Source of the DNA: Brachionus koreanus
Lineage: Eukaryota; Rotifera; Eurotatoria; Ploima; Brachionidae
Assembly: GCA_016987375.1 (NCBI GenBank)
Contig: PJRA01000263.1
Location: forward strand, 1,216,096 to 1,243,664
Reading direction: 5' to 3'
DNA length: 27,569 bases
A program made the translations under genes and the position numbers. Numbering within the stretch: the stretch's first letter is position 1; each line of letters opens with the position of its first letter. Shown here one piece after another: positions 9,720 through 21,159 of the stretch. Below the pieces are notes generated by a model. That model made no database searches and was not told where the DNA came from. It saw nothing but the letters and a program-made list of their open reading frames with translations.

Positions 9720-12700
9720 AACAAACAAATTTAAAAAAATTAGAAACACATGTTTTTTTGTTTTAATAAAAATAAATGAAAAAAAGAGGGAAATTTTTTT
9801 AGATCATTGTTAGTTAAATTTTTAAGTATATAATGAAACTGGTTGTTTTACATAATTTGGCTAGTATAATAATTCTATGCTACTTTAGAATTTTGTAAAC
9901 GCTTAAATACTGGCTAACCATTTAAATTAAGATAAATTATACTACTAAATTCAAGCGAGAACAAATTTAGATTGAGATAAATGATTCCATATTTTAAAAA
10001 TCAATGCAACAAAAATAAATAAATTATTAAAATCAGAATTTAAAAATTTGAATAAACAAAATTTGAATTAAATTTCTTAACTACGAAAAAATATTAACTA
10101 ACAAAGTTTACTTAGGATCAAAGACATACTAATAATCTTAATTTATTCATTATTTTCTCTTAGCCTCTACAATATTCTTTTATTTAAAAACAACAAAATA
10201 ATTGTATAAGCTCAAAAGAGTTTATTAAGAAATATGAAAAAGAGTGAACATTAAAAACAGACCAAATATGATGTTTAAAAGCATCATGTCACATCAACAC
10301 ACAACAATCTTTAGTTTTCCGATTCTTTTAAAAAAAATTCAATTATAAATCATAGTTTTAAAAAAAAATACATTTAAAAATTTTAAATTTGAAGCCTTAA
10401 CACTCAAAGACTGGATGAATTTTTTGACCATTTTATTTGAATTTTTTTTATACTTTTTTTCATTGAAAATAAAAGTATTTTATATTATAAAATTTAATAA
10501 TTTTATAATANNNNNNNNNNNNNNNNNNNNNNNNNNNNNNNNNNNNNNNNNNNNNNNNNNNNNNNNNNNNNNNNNNNNNNNNNNNNNNNNNNNNNNNNNN
10601 NNNNNNNNNNNNNNNNNNNNNNNNNNNNNNNNNNNNNNNNNNNNNNNNNNNNNNNNNNNNNNNNNNNNNNNNNNNNNNNNNNNNNNNNNNNNNNNNNNNN
10701 NTAGCTAATAGCTTCGAACTGATGTAATATTTATTATGCTCTGACTATTGACAAATAGTTACATATTAATTGATAAAAAAAAACATCTATAAAAAAATAG
10801 CATAAAAAATAAAAAAATGTAGACTCGAAAAAAATATCAATGAAACCATGAGTGAATTTTTACAATCACAAGATCTATACCTTGAAATAAACAACTATAG
10901 GATTAAAAAATTGGGTCTAAAAAGATAATTAAAGCTATCAGTTTGCTTTAGACAACAATTTGCCTATGTATCAAATATTCTTGTTTGAACTTAAGTTTGA
11001 ATTTGGCGATAAAAACTTATTTAAACACATAGTCTAACTATCAATGATAATTTATACTTTCAAGTTATTTATTTAAAAACTGGTCTGGTTTTAATTAAAG
11101 ATCATCTTTAGGATAGATAAAAAAAATTTGCTTATAAGGCTGTTTGTCTATGGTTGATCTTTGGACAATGAGTTTTTTTAATTTAAAAATTAAAAACTCT
11201 CAGTCATTATGTGATAAGAACTCGGCTAATTTATTTCAAGCGTAAATTGCTTTAATTCAAAAAATAAATTGAGTTCTATTTTATCTTTAGTTAAACTCGA
11301 TAAAATAAATATAAAAAATTCGCTTCTATAATAATTTATTGATTTTGTATTAAACTTTTATTCAACTATTTTTGATAATAATTCATTCTTCCTAAACACA
11401 CCCATTCGGTTTTATTATGCAAAAAGAAAAACTCAATGCATATACAACTGAAAAATCTCAATCAATAAAACTAAAAATTAAATGAACATTAAACAAAAAA
11501 ACTTTAAAATTTACTTAATTAAAATAAATCAATATTGATGCAATAAGATGCCTTTAAGTCAAAAACATCATTTGATAATGCAGAAAAGCAGCTTATTTTA
11601 CATGTTAAAACTATTTTAGATTTTGATCTAAAATTCTTATCTTTCATTTTTCAATATGACTATTTCACTTTCTTTTTTTATCGAATTTTTAACCTGATTT
11701 TTAGTGTTCGTTCTCTTCATATTTAACAAAATAAGCGACTAATTCAAAATGTTTGCATACATTTTTTTCCATTAAAAAGTCTAGAAATAAAGCTTTTTTG
11801 AAAATTTATTCTATCAATTAATGTCATTAATTTTTTATTAAAGTCTAAATAAAAAAAAATTTTAATTAAACAAAAATTTTAAATTTTGTGAATATTTTTG
11901 TTTAAATTTATAAACTAAAAAATTTTATTTATTTCTTTAAGAAAATTTAAATTTTTTTAAAAAATAAGTATTTGAAATAATTTTTTAACCTTAAATAATT
12001 AACAACCATTTATATAATGCATTAAGTGAATTATTAAAATTATTTCAAATTTTTATAAAATTTGTTTTTTTTAAATCTAAAAAGCAAAGAAAAAAATGCA
12101 AATGCGTTTCTAAACACAAATCAGATTTAAGTAAAATTAATTATGAATTTTTCACATAATCTAATCGAGTTAATTCATATTAAAAATTATTAAAAAAATT
12201 AGCTTATAATATCTTAGAAATTTTGAATATTGGAATATTTTTAACGCTAGAACATAAAATATAAAATGAAATTTGTGCCACGGAAAACATTTATAATTTG
12301 TTGAGAGCTTAAAAATAATTTTACATACTTTTTGAATTTGTCAATTGATAAACACATAAAAGTAAGAATTTTTCTAAAATCTTACAGTTATTAATGGGGA
12401 AAAAATTTAATTTCTAGCGTTTTTCTTAATATTTTTAGGTGATCACCAAAAATTTATTAAAAAAGTGTAGATGTAAGCTTTTTCTTTTTAAATTTAGATA
12501 TAATATAACCAGTATTTTATTGTTTAAGCTTTTTATTTACAATATGAATTAAAATTTATCTAGATAGAATTAAGATTAATTGTTTGCTAAAAAGTGTTAA
12601 ACTTTCCAACCGATAAAAAGAAAAGATAAGATAGGAAATTTTTATTTATTTAAGCAATTTTGAATCACTTTAGTTTAAATTTAAAAAAAATCAAAAATTT

Positions 12701-13355
12701 ACATTTTGAAGATAATATTTTAGTTTAAAATTTGTGTTGATATTAAAATAAGCTAATTGATACTTGATTACTTGATTTTGGCTAGTTCATCTTATGATTT
12801 TTTTTCTCAATTTTACACTGCCTTATGACTTTTTTCCATATAATATAAACATTGAATCTTGAGAATTGTCAGAAAAAAACAAATTTAAAAAATTCTTGAA
12901 TTGCAGAGTTTTAAAAGATTGTTGATAATAATGCAACTTTGAATGTTGCACCATATAGCATTTACATTACTTGGTTTTGACTTTTAAATAAAAGTTAAGA
13001 ATTTTTAACATTTTGTTCTGTTCTATTGTACTAAATTTCACAAAACCAAATTCTAAAACTAAAATAAAATTAATTAATTATTGTTTTTCACAAACATTAT
13101 TTCTTTTCATTTAACATTATAAGTAATTTCTTCTTCATATTCAGATAAAATTTCCGTGTATGATTAAAAAATAAAACATTTATGATAATGATATCGAGAT
13201 AAAGGGATGATTGTCTCGCAGCTCCTTGTGTATTGTAGAGAAAACCATTCAGTTATTCTAATTTTGTTTAAATTACAGTAAGAAAAACTGAATTTTATCA
13301 TGATCAAATTATGACAAAGAAAAAAAAGAGGGATGGTCTGTTTACTAATTCAGCT
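9720..13355. other. Long AT-rich intergenic stretch
   Basis: Upstream flank of the transporter gene. Both strands are dense with stops and homopolymer runs. No exon with flanking splice sites, RNA gene or clear repeat could be seen. An assembly gap interrupts it at 10511-10701. Confidence 0.5.
10511..10701. other. Assembly gap of 191 N
   Basis: Unknown bases. Any reading frame across it is meaningless. The flanks are AT-rich and give no hint of what is missing. Confidence 1.
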
Positions 13356-13495
13356 ATTCAAAAATGGATCATTCCTAAATAATTTCAAAGAATATGATGA
13401 AAATTTATTAAAATTTGGTTTTAATCCAAATACATTTTTCACGCAATGATTCATTTATGAAATACCCATGAAGATATTGCTTTTTGTTTGACTGA
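13356..13495 (+). pseudogene. Deleted relative of the 3.2-kb LINE-like fragment
   Basis: Two blocks match the first LINE-like locus in the same order and orientation. Block one (about 13356-13446, with AAAGAATATGATGAAAAT and TACATTTTTCACGCAA) matches about 3150-3238 and translates as FKEYDENLLKFGFNPN against VKEYDENFVVLIQKH. Block two (about 13457-13495, with CATGAAGATATTGCTTTT) matches about 3911-3950. The roughly 670 nt between them at the first locus, including most of the open frame, are absent here. A TGA follows block one directly, so nothing is coded. Confidence 0.55.
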
Positions 13496-13760
13496 TTGAT
13501 GTCCTAATAAATTTATAATTCCGAATATTTTGATTCATTAAAGGAATTTGAGTTCATTTATTAGCTAAGATTTTTTTTATTTTCTTATTGAATCATTTAA
13601 AAACTACTTTTAAAAACAGCAAAAACAAAATAATGTGTTCCCAGATCAGCTATACTAAACAGGTTTGCTAGTTCAGATTTGAGTCAAAATTTTACCAAGT
13701 TTTTTTTAAGCGTAATTTATAATTCAAATGTTGAGAAATTTTTTTTTTAACAATTTTTAC

Positions 13761-14206
13761 TAGTATAGTATAGTATAGTGTTTTATTGCAACGCATAAAT
13801 GCGTAAATCTGACAAAAGATTATTTGCAAAAAATATAATGAACGTTTTTGTCTATTTTTGCTTTAAAAATATCACTAAATTGAGCTTCCACTGCATCCAA
13901 TTCCAACTTATTCCAGCCATTTACTACACGTTTTGTAAAGAAGTGGTATATTTGAGCACAAGTTTTGATTATTTTTCTTTTAATTTTGTATGGATGACCT
14001 CTTGTACTTCTGCTTAAAAAAGTGAGTGGAGATTGCCATTTGATGTGATCAATATTTCTTTTAACTTTAAAAATTTGAATTAAGTCACCTCTCATTCGCC
14101 TATCGGTTAAATTCTTCAGGCTAAGAGCTTTTAGTCTTTCGTTGTAGTTTATATCTTTAAAACAAGAGATAGCGTGAGTTACTCTTCGTTGAACAGTTTG
14201 ACATTT
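13761..14206 (-). mobile_element. 5'-truncated LINE 3' end with pentanucleotide tail
   Basis: The minus strand is open from 14206 to the stop at 13820. It encodes the typical last stretch of a CR1/Jockey-like non-LTR retrotransposon ORF2: VQRRVTHAI, then YNERLKALSLKNLTDRR, then MRGDLIQIFK, then RGHPYKIKR, and FFTKRVVNGWNKL with a final SDIFKAKIDK. A stop (TAA, 14209-14207) and unrelated DNA precede it, so the element is truncated at its 5' end, the usual outcome of incomplete reverse transcription. About 40 nt after the stop comes AATAAAACAC and then four units of a pentamer (TAGTA on the plus strand, 13780-13761), which looks like the short tandem 3' tail seen in some LINE clades. The frame is open over its whole length, so the insertion is probably not very old. 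Confidence 0.85.
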
Positions 14207-14475
14207 TTACTCTTTTTTATATAAACACAATTTCCTGAATAAAAATCGCTGTTACTTTTAATAGGTATATGAATATTAGAAAATTTTAAAAAGAAATATT
14301 GAAATAAAAATAATAAAAAATTTTACAACTTTACAAAAAAATTTTCATTTTTTAAAACTTAAAACTTAAAACTTAAAATTATGAATTATACTAAATTGAT
14401 AAGGCTAAATTTTGATTTATTTTATTTACAAATAACCGATTTTTGACTTTAAAAAAATTACTTTTTATTTGAAAT

Positions 14476-14580
14476 TTAGGCTTTCAGTATTGCTGGTGAT
14501 TCAAAATGAACAGAGAAGTCGCCTAAATTTCCACCGTTCATCAGCTTTTTAAATCCAATCCAATTCAACTTGCTAAACAT
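14476..14580 (-). other. Small ORF or terminal exon, not recognised
   Basis: A 34-codon minus-strand frame starts with MFSKLNWIGFKKLMNGGNL and ends GDFSVHFESPAILKA-stop. It is clearly richer in G+C than the DNA around it. An alternative reading is a last exon: the bases ATGTTTAG just inside the start form a splice-acceptor-like site, with exon sequence beginning at CAAGTTGAAT. No upstream exon with matching phase was found; splicing from the end of the RalGEF coding region does not give an open frame. The opposite strand is also open over about 24 codons, so the coding strand is not certain. Function unknown. Confidence 0.35.
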
Positions 14581-14969
14581 AAAAATTGAGGCTCATTGAT
14601 AGCCACTTAGAAGTCATTGGCAAAAACAGGGCAAGATAAAAAATTTAATTTGATATATTTTTAAAAATTCTATTTTCATGTAAGTTTTATTCGAAATTTT
14701 CGTATTAAAAAAAGTATAAAAATATTATTAACAAAATTTTAATATAAATTACTTAATCTTAAAATTTATTTAAATAAATAACTTACATAAAAAAGGACAA
14801 AAAATTTAAAGCACTCATAATCGTTTTGAGTCGAGTAAAAATTAATAAAAAGTGAAATAAGCTCTTTTTTTGAAGTAGAAAAATGTAAAAAATGTTCTTA
14901 TTTAATTATTTACATGCATACGATGTTGACGTTGACATGTGAAGATATTAATTAAAAAATTCGATAATG

Positions 14970-14975
14970 TTTATT
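14970..14975 (-). terminator. Poly(A) signal overlapping the RalGEF stop codon
   Basis: The minus strand reads TGAATAAAC: the A of the TGA stop (14977-14975) is also the first A of an AATAAA hexamer. If used, it implies a 3' UTR of only some 10-30 nt. Confidence 0.4.
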
Positions 14976-17900
14976 CATAGTATTTTTCTCAAAAATTTTC
15001 GAATTGTAGGCGAATTATTTTTGTTCATAGACTTGTTAGGACATTGTGGAGGCAGTGCACTTATACGTTGTGAAGCATTTGATGAATCGTTTGATAATTG
15101 CATAGACAAAAGCTTATATTGTCGCAATACCAACTGCATATCATCTGTATTTCTAAGCGCATAATAGACATTTGAATTATCGCCTATTTGAATTTCGTTT
15201 GAAGCATCTAGAACTTGTATCAGAACGAACTCTTCGTGCAAATCTGGATTAATGAAAAACTTGCTTAAAATTCTTATTTTCACCTCTTTTGTTCTGTCCT
15301 GGTTGCTAATGCAGATTTTTTTGTACAATATTTCGGAATCGGGTCTTTTTCCAGTTTCGCTTTGCTCAATTTTTACCTTGACCGTATATTGGTTACTAAT
15401 TGGTGCACATTCCAAACTATTGCTTGTATTACAACTGTCATTTTGTGATGAATTAGACATGCTGTTTTTCAGAATTGACTTTGGAGATTCTGACGAGTCG
15501 GCCAGCTCAGAGCTGCCGATTGAACTACATCGGGAATGGTTAGATTTATTTTTGAAAATGCTCTTGGACTTTGCTCCGGGTGTTTTTAGGCCATTGAATG
15601 ACATCTGGTTTAGAGATTCATTCGATTCGGATCGGTAAGAAAAATTTGACTTTACTCTACTGTTCCGATTCGACTCATTTGCCGATTCAATTTGATTTGA
15701 ATAGTTTGAAAATTCATTTTGGTCGATTAACTTGTGCGAATGAAGCCACTTGTCGAACATAGGATCGTGTTTAATGCTGTAAAGTTGAGAGGCCTGTTGA
15801 AGTAATTTAATCTGGGCTATTATCTCGAATTCTTTTCGCTTTTGTTGTACATTTATCATGTTTTTATCCATTCTTTTTGACTGGGCATTCAAGTATTCCA
15901 AGTCTCGAAGAAACATACCCAAAAATGGAATAGTACCAACCGGCTCCTTGTAGAAATAACCAATTTTTAATAAATTTTAACAAAATTTTAAATTTTAAAT
16001 AAAAAAACATTAATCTATGCATTTTAATGGAATAAATATTCTAAAACTTGAATTACGAACAAAATTATTAAAAAATGTTGGATGATTTTTCGATTCTTAA
16101 TATGATGGATTTTTCTAAGACTATTTTCTTAAAGTTAAAAATAAAAAAGTTTTTTAGGATTTTTAAACAATTTTAATCTAAATGTTTTCTAAAAAAAGCT
16201 TTATTAAATCTATTTACAATTTACTTTTACTTTTATTTTTTTGAAAAATCTCATAATTTTCTTAAATTCGCTTTTTTTATTTGTAAGACTTAGACTCTTT
16301 AGCAAGTCTTTTCAAAACTTGTGTCATTAGAAAATTAATAAATCTCTTAGTGTAAAACATTGAAGGGGACTGTAATGTTTACATTAGTACCCATTAGTTA
16401 TTGTACTTATCCACAAAGAGCTTATAATCGATTTAATTGATGATAGAGCTACCAAACTTTTTTCAAAATTTTTCACCACCAACAAAAACCATGAATAAAT
16501 AGCCTGAATTTTATCATCTGATGTAAAAATCCTCTTGGAATCAATCATAAATACATCAAACGGATAACAAAATTTAATTTAATAATGTTAGTTCAATCTA
16601 AATATTTATTTCCTAAAATTACTTTTTTAAATTTTCCAAAAAAACTTTTTTAAATAAATAAAAAACATATTGGACGACAAATGTTATCATGTTTTTATTA
16701 GAAAATCGTATTCAAAAAAGAATTTCAAGTACCAGTAAAACTTAAAACTAACTTGAAATCCTTTTGTTCCTCTTCTCTTCCTTTCAAAAAAATGTTAGGA
16801 AAAGAAAAGAATTTAAGTAAAGGAAGAGGAACGGAAAAAAAATGTACAAGTTTTTTTTTTAAATTGTACTGTAAATTTTATATCTTTATTTTGAAATAAT
16901 TTAAATTTTTAAATGGACATAATTTTAAATTTACATCATAACTTTTTTTAACAAAACCAAAAAACATTTCTATAACTAACTAAAACCATCAAAAATAATC
17001 TAAAATTTAATATTCTAAAATTATTAAAAATTTTCTTCTTGAAATAATGAATTGTACAATGAAAAGTTATGAATCATAGAAGGTTTTTACTAAGAATTTT
17101 TAGTATTCAATTATGTTTACTCACTGTTTGTTTGATTAAGTGTAATTTTTTGTTCTGTTTTAGTAAATTTTCTTTCATTTTGCGTCCCAATGTTGCATTG
17201 ATACCCAAATTAATTTCAGCATATTTTGAAGTTCCTTCCTTTTTAAGCAAAAAATTTATATTTCAATTTAGGTTTGATTTAAATAAAATGTTTAAATTTT
17301 AAAAAATAAAAGCATTAACTAAAACATGCTAGAGCTAAACTAAAAGCCAAAAAAAATATGAGCCATTACCAAACTTAACAAGTCTTTAAAACTGGTTGAC
17401 TTAGACAGTCCTGTTGGTTTGGAAAGTGGATCAGCTGAATCGATTAAGAATCGATAGTTGTTCAATTCCTTTAAAATCAAGTATTCAGATATAAGTTTCG
17501 CATAGGTGAGCCAATACAGTTAGCCAAAAATAAAATTTTTACAATTAAAATTCAACAAACCTTTATTAGTATGTCTCTAAGCATTTGCTGGTTTTTTTCC
17601 TGTGAAAATATTTCACTCAATTTTTCAAATTCTCGTTTTTCTTCGCTAAAAAATTAAATTAATTAATAATTTGCATTAGTCTTTATCAAATTTTTTCCTA
17701 TTTTTATTTGAAATTTGGTTGAAAAATTATCAAATAAGAATAATCTATCAAGTAATTCTAAAGCTTTGAAACAAAATTAATAGAAAATAGTCTTTATTTT
17801 CTTTTAAGTCCTATTTTAAGTTTCAATATAAATCAAAAAGTAATTTTCCTTGTCTATTAGAGACTGACTACTAGTTCATTCATTATAATTTAAAATAATT

Positions 17901-20250
17901 TAAATCGCGAATTTAAAGAGAATAAATTTTTTGCTAATTGAATGATGGAATTTCCGTAGGTAAATTTACTTTGAACTTGTATCCAAGATTCAATTTTTTT
18001 AAGATGATTTTTCAAAAAAATTATTCCGATTTGTTCTTTTTTAAAGTTTTTTTTGTCTCAAACTAAATTTAATTTTTTTAAAAATCTTAAACGAATTTTT
18101 ATTTATAATTAAAATTATCATTTTTTTTAATTTCTTTTTTTTTTAACTTTTTCTAAATTTTCACTGGAGAGATAAATTCTTACTTTTATTGAATGATAAC
18201 TTATAAATTTTGTAAAATTTTATTTAAAACAGAACTCTATTTCAATTTAAAGAAATAAAATTGATTTTTTTTATTTTTCTTTAAACTTTATTTTCAAATC
18301 AAAAAGCTAGCTTTTTTAGAGGTATTTTGGCTTAATAGAAGAATTTACGGTTGACGAATTAAGATAAGAAAAAAATTAATTTAACAAAAGACTTACTGTT
18401 AATTTTAGAACAAAATAATAAATTTTTAATTAAAAAATTTTTTAAAAAAATTCATTGAATAAAAATTGCATGATATCCTCTAATAAACTGGAAATTTGAA
18501 AATTTCTTTGCTCTACTAGAATATTTATGGTAATAGAACACTAAACCGGAATTGCAAATTTTTAACCTCTAAAAAAAAGGCAAAATGAAAATAATTTTAA
18601 ATTTTTACATTTTCATATTTTTAGATTTTTTGTGCAATTTTTCAGAAATTACACAAACTCTCTCAAATTTTTTGGTAAACAAAAATAAAATGAAAAAATA
18701 TCTTAAATATTGCACAAAAAATCTAAAAATATGAAAATGTAAAAATTTAAAATTATTCTCATTTTGCCAAAATAAACTCTTTTAATATTTTATTTTGTTC
18801 TGGTTGTCAAAATTTTCACAAATTATTAATATTACATTTAATAAGCTTATAGATTATTCAGTAAGATTTTTAGACATTTAGAAAAAAAAGAAAATATTTT
18901 TGTCGCAAATATAAAATTGACAAAAGAACCCTTTGTTCGAAAATTTATAATAATGAAATAAAAAATTTTAAATTACGCTGGCACTTCATTCCATGTTTTC
19001 TGTAGTCGACTGACATAGGGACCACTTAAACTTAGAACAATTGCATTCAAAGAATTGAAATTTTTTAACTTGCGACAATAATGCGCAATCTCAATCCATT
19101 TGCGGATTATTTTTGCCCTTTGGGCAGGCCTCAGTCCTACATCCTCCAATATAGAGCTCTGAATATAGTCAGTTACCAGATTGAATTGCTTTATTGATAA
19201 AGCATAGTCCGCAAATTTGTCCGATAGAGGCATAGCAAGCATATTATCTGAATTGTTCGATTGGATCATCTTATTGCTCTTTTGGTATCTGGTTCCCCAC
19301 ACCGAGCCTAAGCAATGATGTGCACATAATTTTTGAAAATAGACCTTGTCCAAATAAGTTAATTGTTCGGCAAAATATTTAGAGTCAATGTTTAAAAAAT
19401 TTTCACTCAAGTCTATTTTAAATTGGTGTTGTTGCGAGTCTGAATCGGAGAAACTGCGCCTATGGCTCAAATTGGAACAGCTCTCAAGGGAATCAGACGA
19501 CTGGTCATTTGTCCTGAACTCTTCAAATTTGTTTCGAATGAGAGTAATAAGACTCGAGTCGGGAAAATAGCTTTGACCAATTCGGTATAGCTCGTTCAGA
19601 TTGGCATAGTCCGTTGGCTCGTTGAAGTCTTCGCTGTAATTTTTCAACCAAAGCTTGATTATTAGACGCAAGCTTTTCAAATACTGTTGTCGTATATCTT
19701 CGGTCATCTCAAGCGAGGCCGGCATCACTTTGGCATATCTTTCGCGCAGTTTGGCCAAAACCGTTTTGGTATCACTGAATGTTCGGTATGTGGCTAAAAA
19801 TGTCTGCACTAGATTTGAATCAATCTCGCCCGTTTCCGCATTTACAAGATGTTCGACAAATTTAGTCAAGCTTGCATAGCGCAGTTGTTTTATTTTTACT
19901 CTAGTGTAGACTAGACCTGATTTAGCACCGGAATTAGATATTTGATTATTGTTCGTGTCAGTTAGCTGAGTATTGTAGACTTTTTTAAAAGAAATTTGGT
20001 ACAGACATTCGTCGCCTTTTTCTTCGAATTCGTAAGAGTCGCTATCCAACGAGGTAATTTGCGATTTCGGTCTGTATTTATCTTGGCTCGGGTTGTCATT
20101 GGTCTTGAACTCGTTGTTCGACGAGCGCAGATTGCTCAATGACGAGTTCAAGTCGGTTTTGGGGCGCATAAATCCGGCATTGTTGTTCATCAAAAAATTG
20201 TTCAAATTTGTAAAAGAAGTCGAGTTTCGTTTACTAAAAGTTTTAGACAT
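14975..20250 (-). CDS. Ral guanine nucleotide exchange factor (RalGDS/RGL family)
   Basis: The protein should load GTP onto Ral GTPases and be recruited by active Ras through its RA domain, linking Ras to Ral signalling in the cytoplasm and at membranes. Four exons are proposed: 20250-18977, 17645-17561, 17468-17370 and 15946-14975, giving 809 residues with consistent phases. Layout: a Ser/Asn-rich N-terminus; a LYQISFKKV strand (84-92) matching the pre-REM segment of RalGDS; a REM domain (about 118-245, with SLTKFVEHLV and FLATYRTFSD); a CDC25/RasGEF domain (about 286-556, with HHCLGSVWG, IIRKWIEIAHYCRKLKNFNS, SRLQKTW, GTIPFLGMFLRDL and RRKEFE-like KRKEFEIIAQIKLL); a Ser/Asn-rich linker (about 560-670); an RA domain (about 672-762, with SNVYYALRNT); and a short basic tail (IRKFLRKIL) as in vertebrate homologues. 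Exon 1 has an in-frame stop upstream of ATG 20250, supporting that start. Introns 1 and 3 are 1,331 and 1,423 nt, intron 2 only 92 nt. I saw no missing key residue. Whether it is RalGDS, RGL1, 2 or 3 by orthology cannot be decided here. Confidence 0.93.
15947..17369 (-). other. RalGEF intron 3
   Basis: A 1,423-nt intron with donor GTAATG and acceptor CTACAAG. It is AT-rich. It contains a small imperfect purine/pyrimidine inverted repeat (about 16760-16785 against 16819-16838, GTTCCTCTTC and AGGAAGAGGAAC). A 77-codon plus-strand open frame inside it (17069-17302) has no coding character. Confidence 0.7.
18579..18768. mobile_element. 190-bp near-perfect inverted repeat (MITE-like) in RalGEF intron 1
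   Basis: The arm 18579-18638 (starting GGCAAAATGAAAATAATTTT) is the reverse complement of 18709-18768 at 59 of 60 positions by hand comparison. The spacer is 70 nt, and its first bases also pair imperfectly. There is no coding capacity. The element lies in the 1,331-nt first intron (18976-17646) of the RalGEF gene. The near identity of the arms points to a recent insertion or to arm correction. Confidence 0.8.
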
Positions 20251-20309
20251 TTTGTAAAAATAATTTTTTTATTTTTTTATTTTATCTATCGAATTTGATA
20301 TGTTTTCAT

Positions 20310-20311
20310 CT
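20310..20311 (-). promoter_or_regulatory. Splice-acceptor-like AG upstream of the RalGEF start
   Basis: The minus strand reads TTCTATTCTTTTTTAG about 60 nt before the ATG. The sequence between contains in-frame stops, so it would be 5' UTR. It may close a 5' UTR intron or receive a spliced leader. Confidence 0.4.
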
Positions 20312-21159
20312 AAAAAAGAATAGAAAATTAGCATTTATTTTTATTTATTTTTTAATTTTTTTTATTATCAAAATATGGCTTTAAATTTGCTTGACAGTTG
20401 TTTTTAAAACACTTGAATTTTTGTGCTCAATTTTTGTTTCTTAGAATTAACTTTTAGATTTAAACAAAAATTAAAAAATATTAATGCAGTTTTTTTAAAA
20501 TTATCTGTTATTTTTTTTTGCTTATTTCAAGTTCTGTTTGAATCGAAATTGAAAAAAATTTAAGATTTTTAAAAAGGTTGGACATTTTTTATTTTACCAT
20601 CATTGAAATTCTTAAACTTTAAAGTTATATTGCATGTTAAAATAAACAGAAATGACTGCTCTTCAAAATGATATATCCAACTCTTTTAAAAAATGAAAAT
20701 TGCTAAATTTTGTAAAAATAAATGAACTATCTGCAACTTTTGTTTTTTCTTTGATAAAAAATTGATGGCAAAAAAAGAAGAGCTTAAAAAAACTATAGAA
20801 ATTTAATACAAATTTTACAATCACTTAATGGTCTTTTAAATGTATTTGAACATGGTGCATTTTGAAATGAGTTTGCACTTGATTAATCATTAAATTCGAA
20901 TAATTACGTTAATATTGACTATTTTAATCTTTTTTCTTAATTTTGATACCAGAACCTAAATTTTCAAAAAATTTTAATCAATTTTTACTATTATTTTATT
21001 TTTTAAATTTATTAATTTCATCAAAATAATACCGAAGTTATAAATTTAAACATCATTTTATTTTGCTCTAAAAGCATAATCATTCCTTAAAAAATATAAA
21101 TTTTATGTGTTTATTTTTAGATAAAAACACATAATTAATTAAAATTACTAGTGTTGGGA

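Noticed and set aside
9574..9813. Plus-strand open frame of 79 codons
   Set aside because: It lies opposite the first ENT exon, whose minus-strand frame has clear family motifs. It is a shadow.
10415..10708. Open frame running through the N gap
   Set aside because: Most of its codons are unknown bases; the known part is Phe/Ile/Lys-rich chance sequence.
13799..14017. Plus-strand open frame of 72 codons
   Set aside because: It is antisense to the LINE ORF2 tail, which is the convincing coding strand.
15252..15638. Plus-strand open frame of 128 codons
   Set aside because: It is antisense to the last RalGEF exon, which encodes a recognisable RA domain.
16760..16838. Purine/pyrimidine inverted repeat in RalGEF intron 3
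   Set aside because: Pairing needs a 6-nt indel and the sequence is low complexity, so it is weak evidence for a mobile element.
17069..17302. Plus-strand open frame of 77 codons inside RalGEF intron 3
   Set aside because: AT-driven composition, no domain, no splice or promoter context; probably chance.
19388..19879. Two plus-strand open frames of 60 and 74 codons
   Set aside because: Both are antisense to the large RalGEF exon and show no family features.
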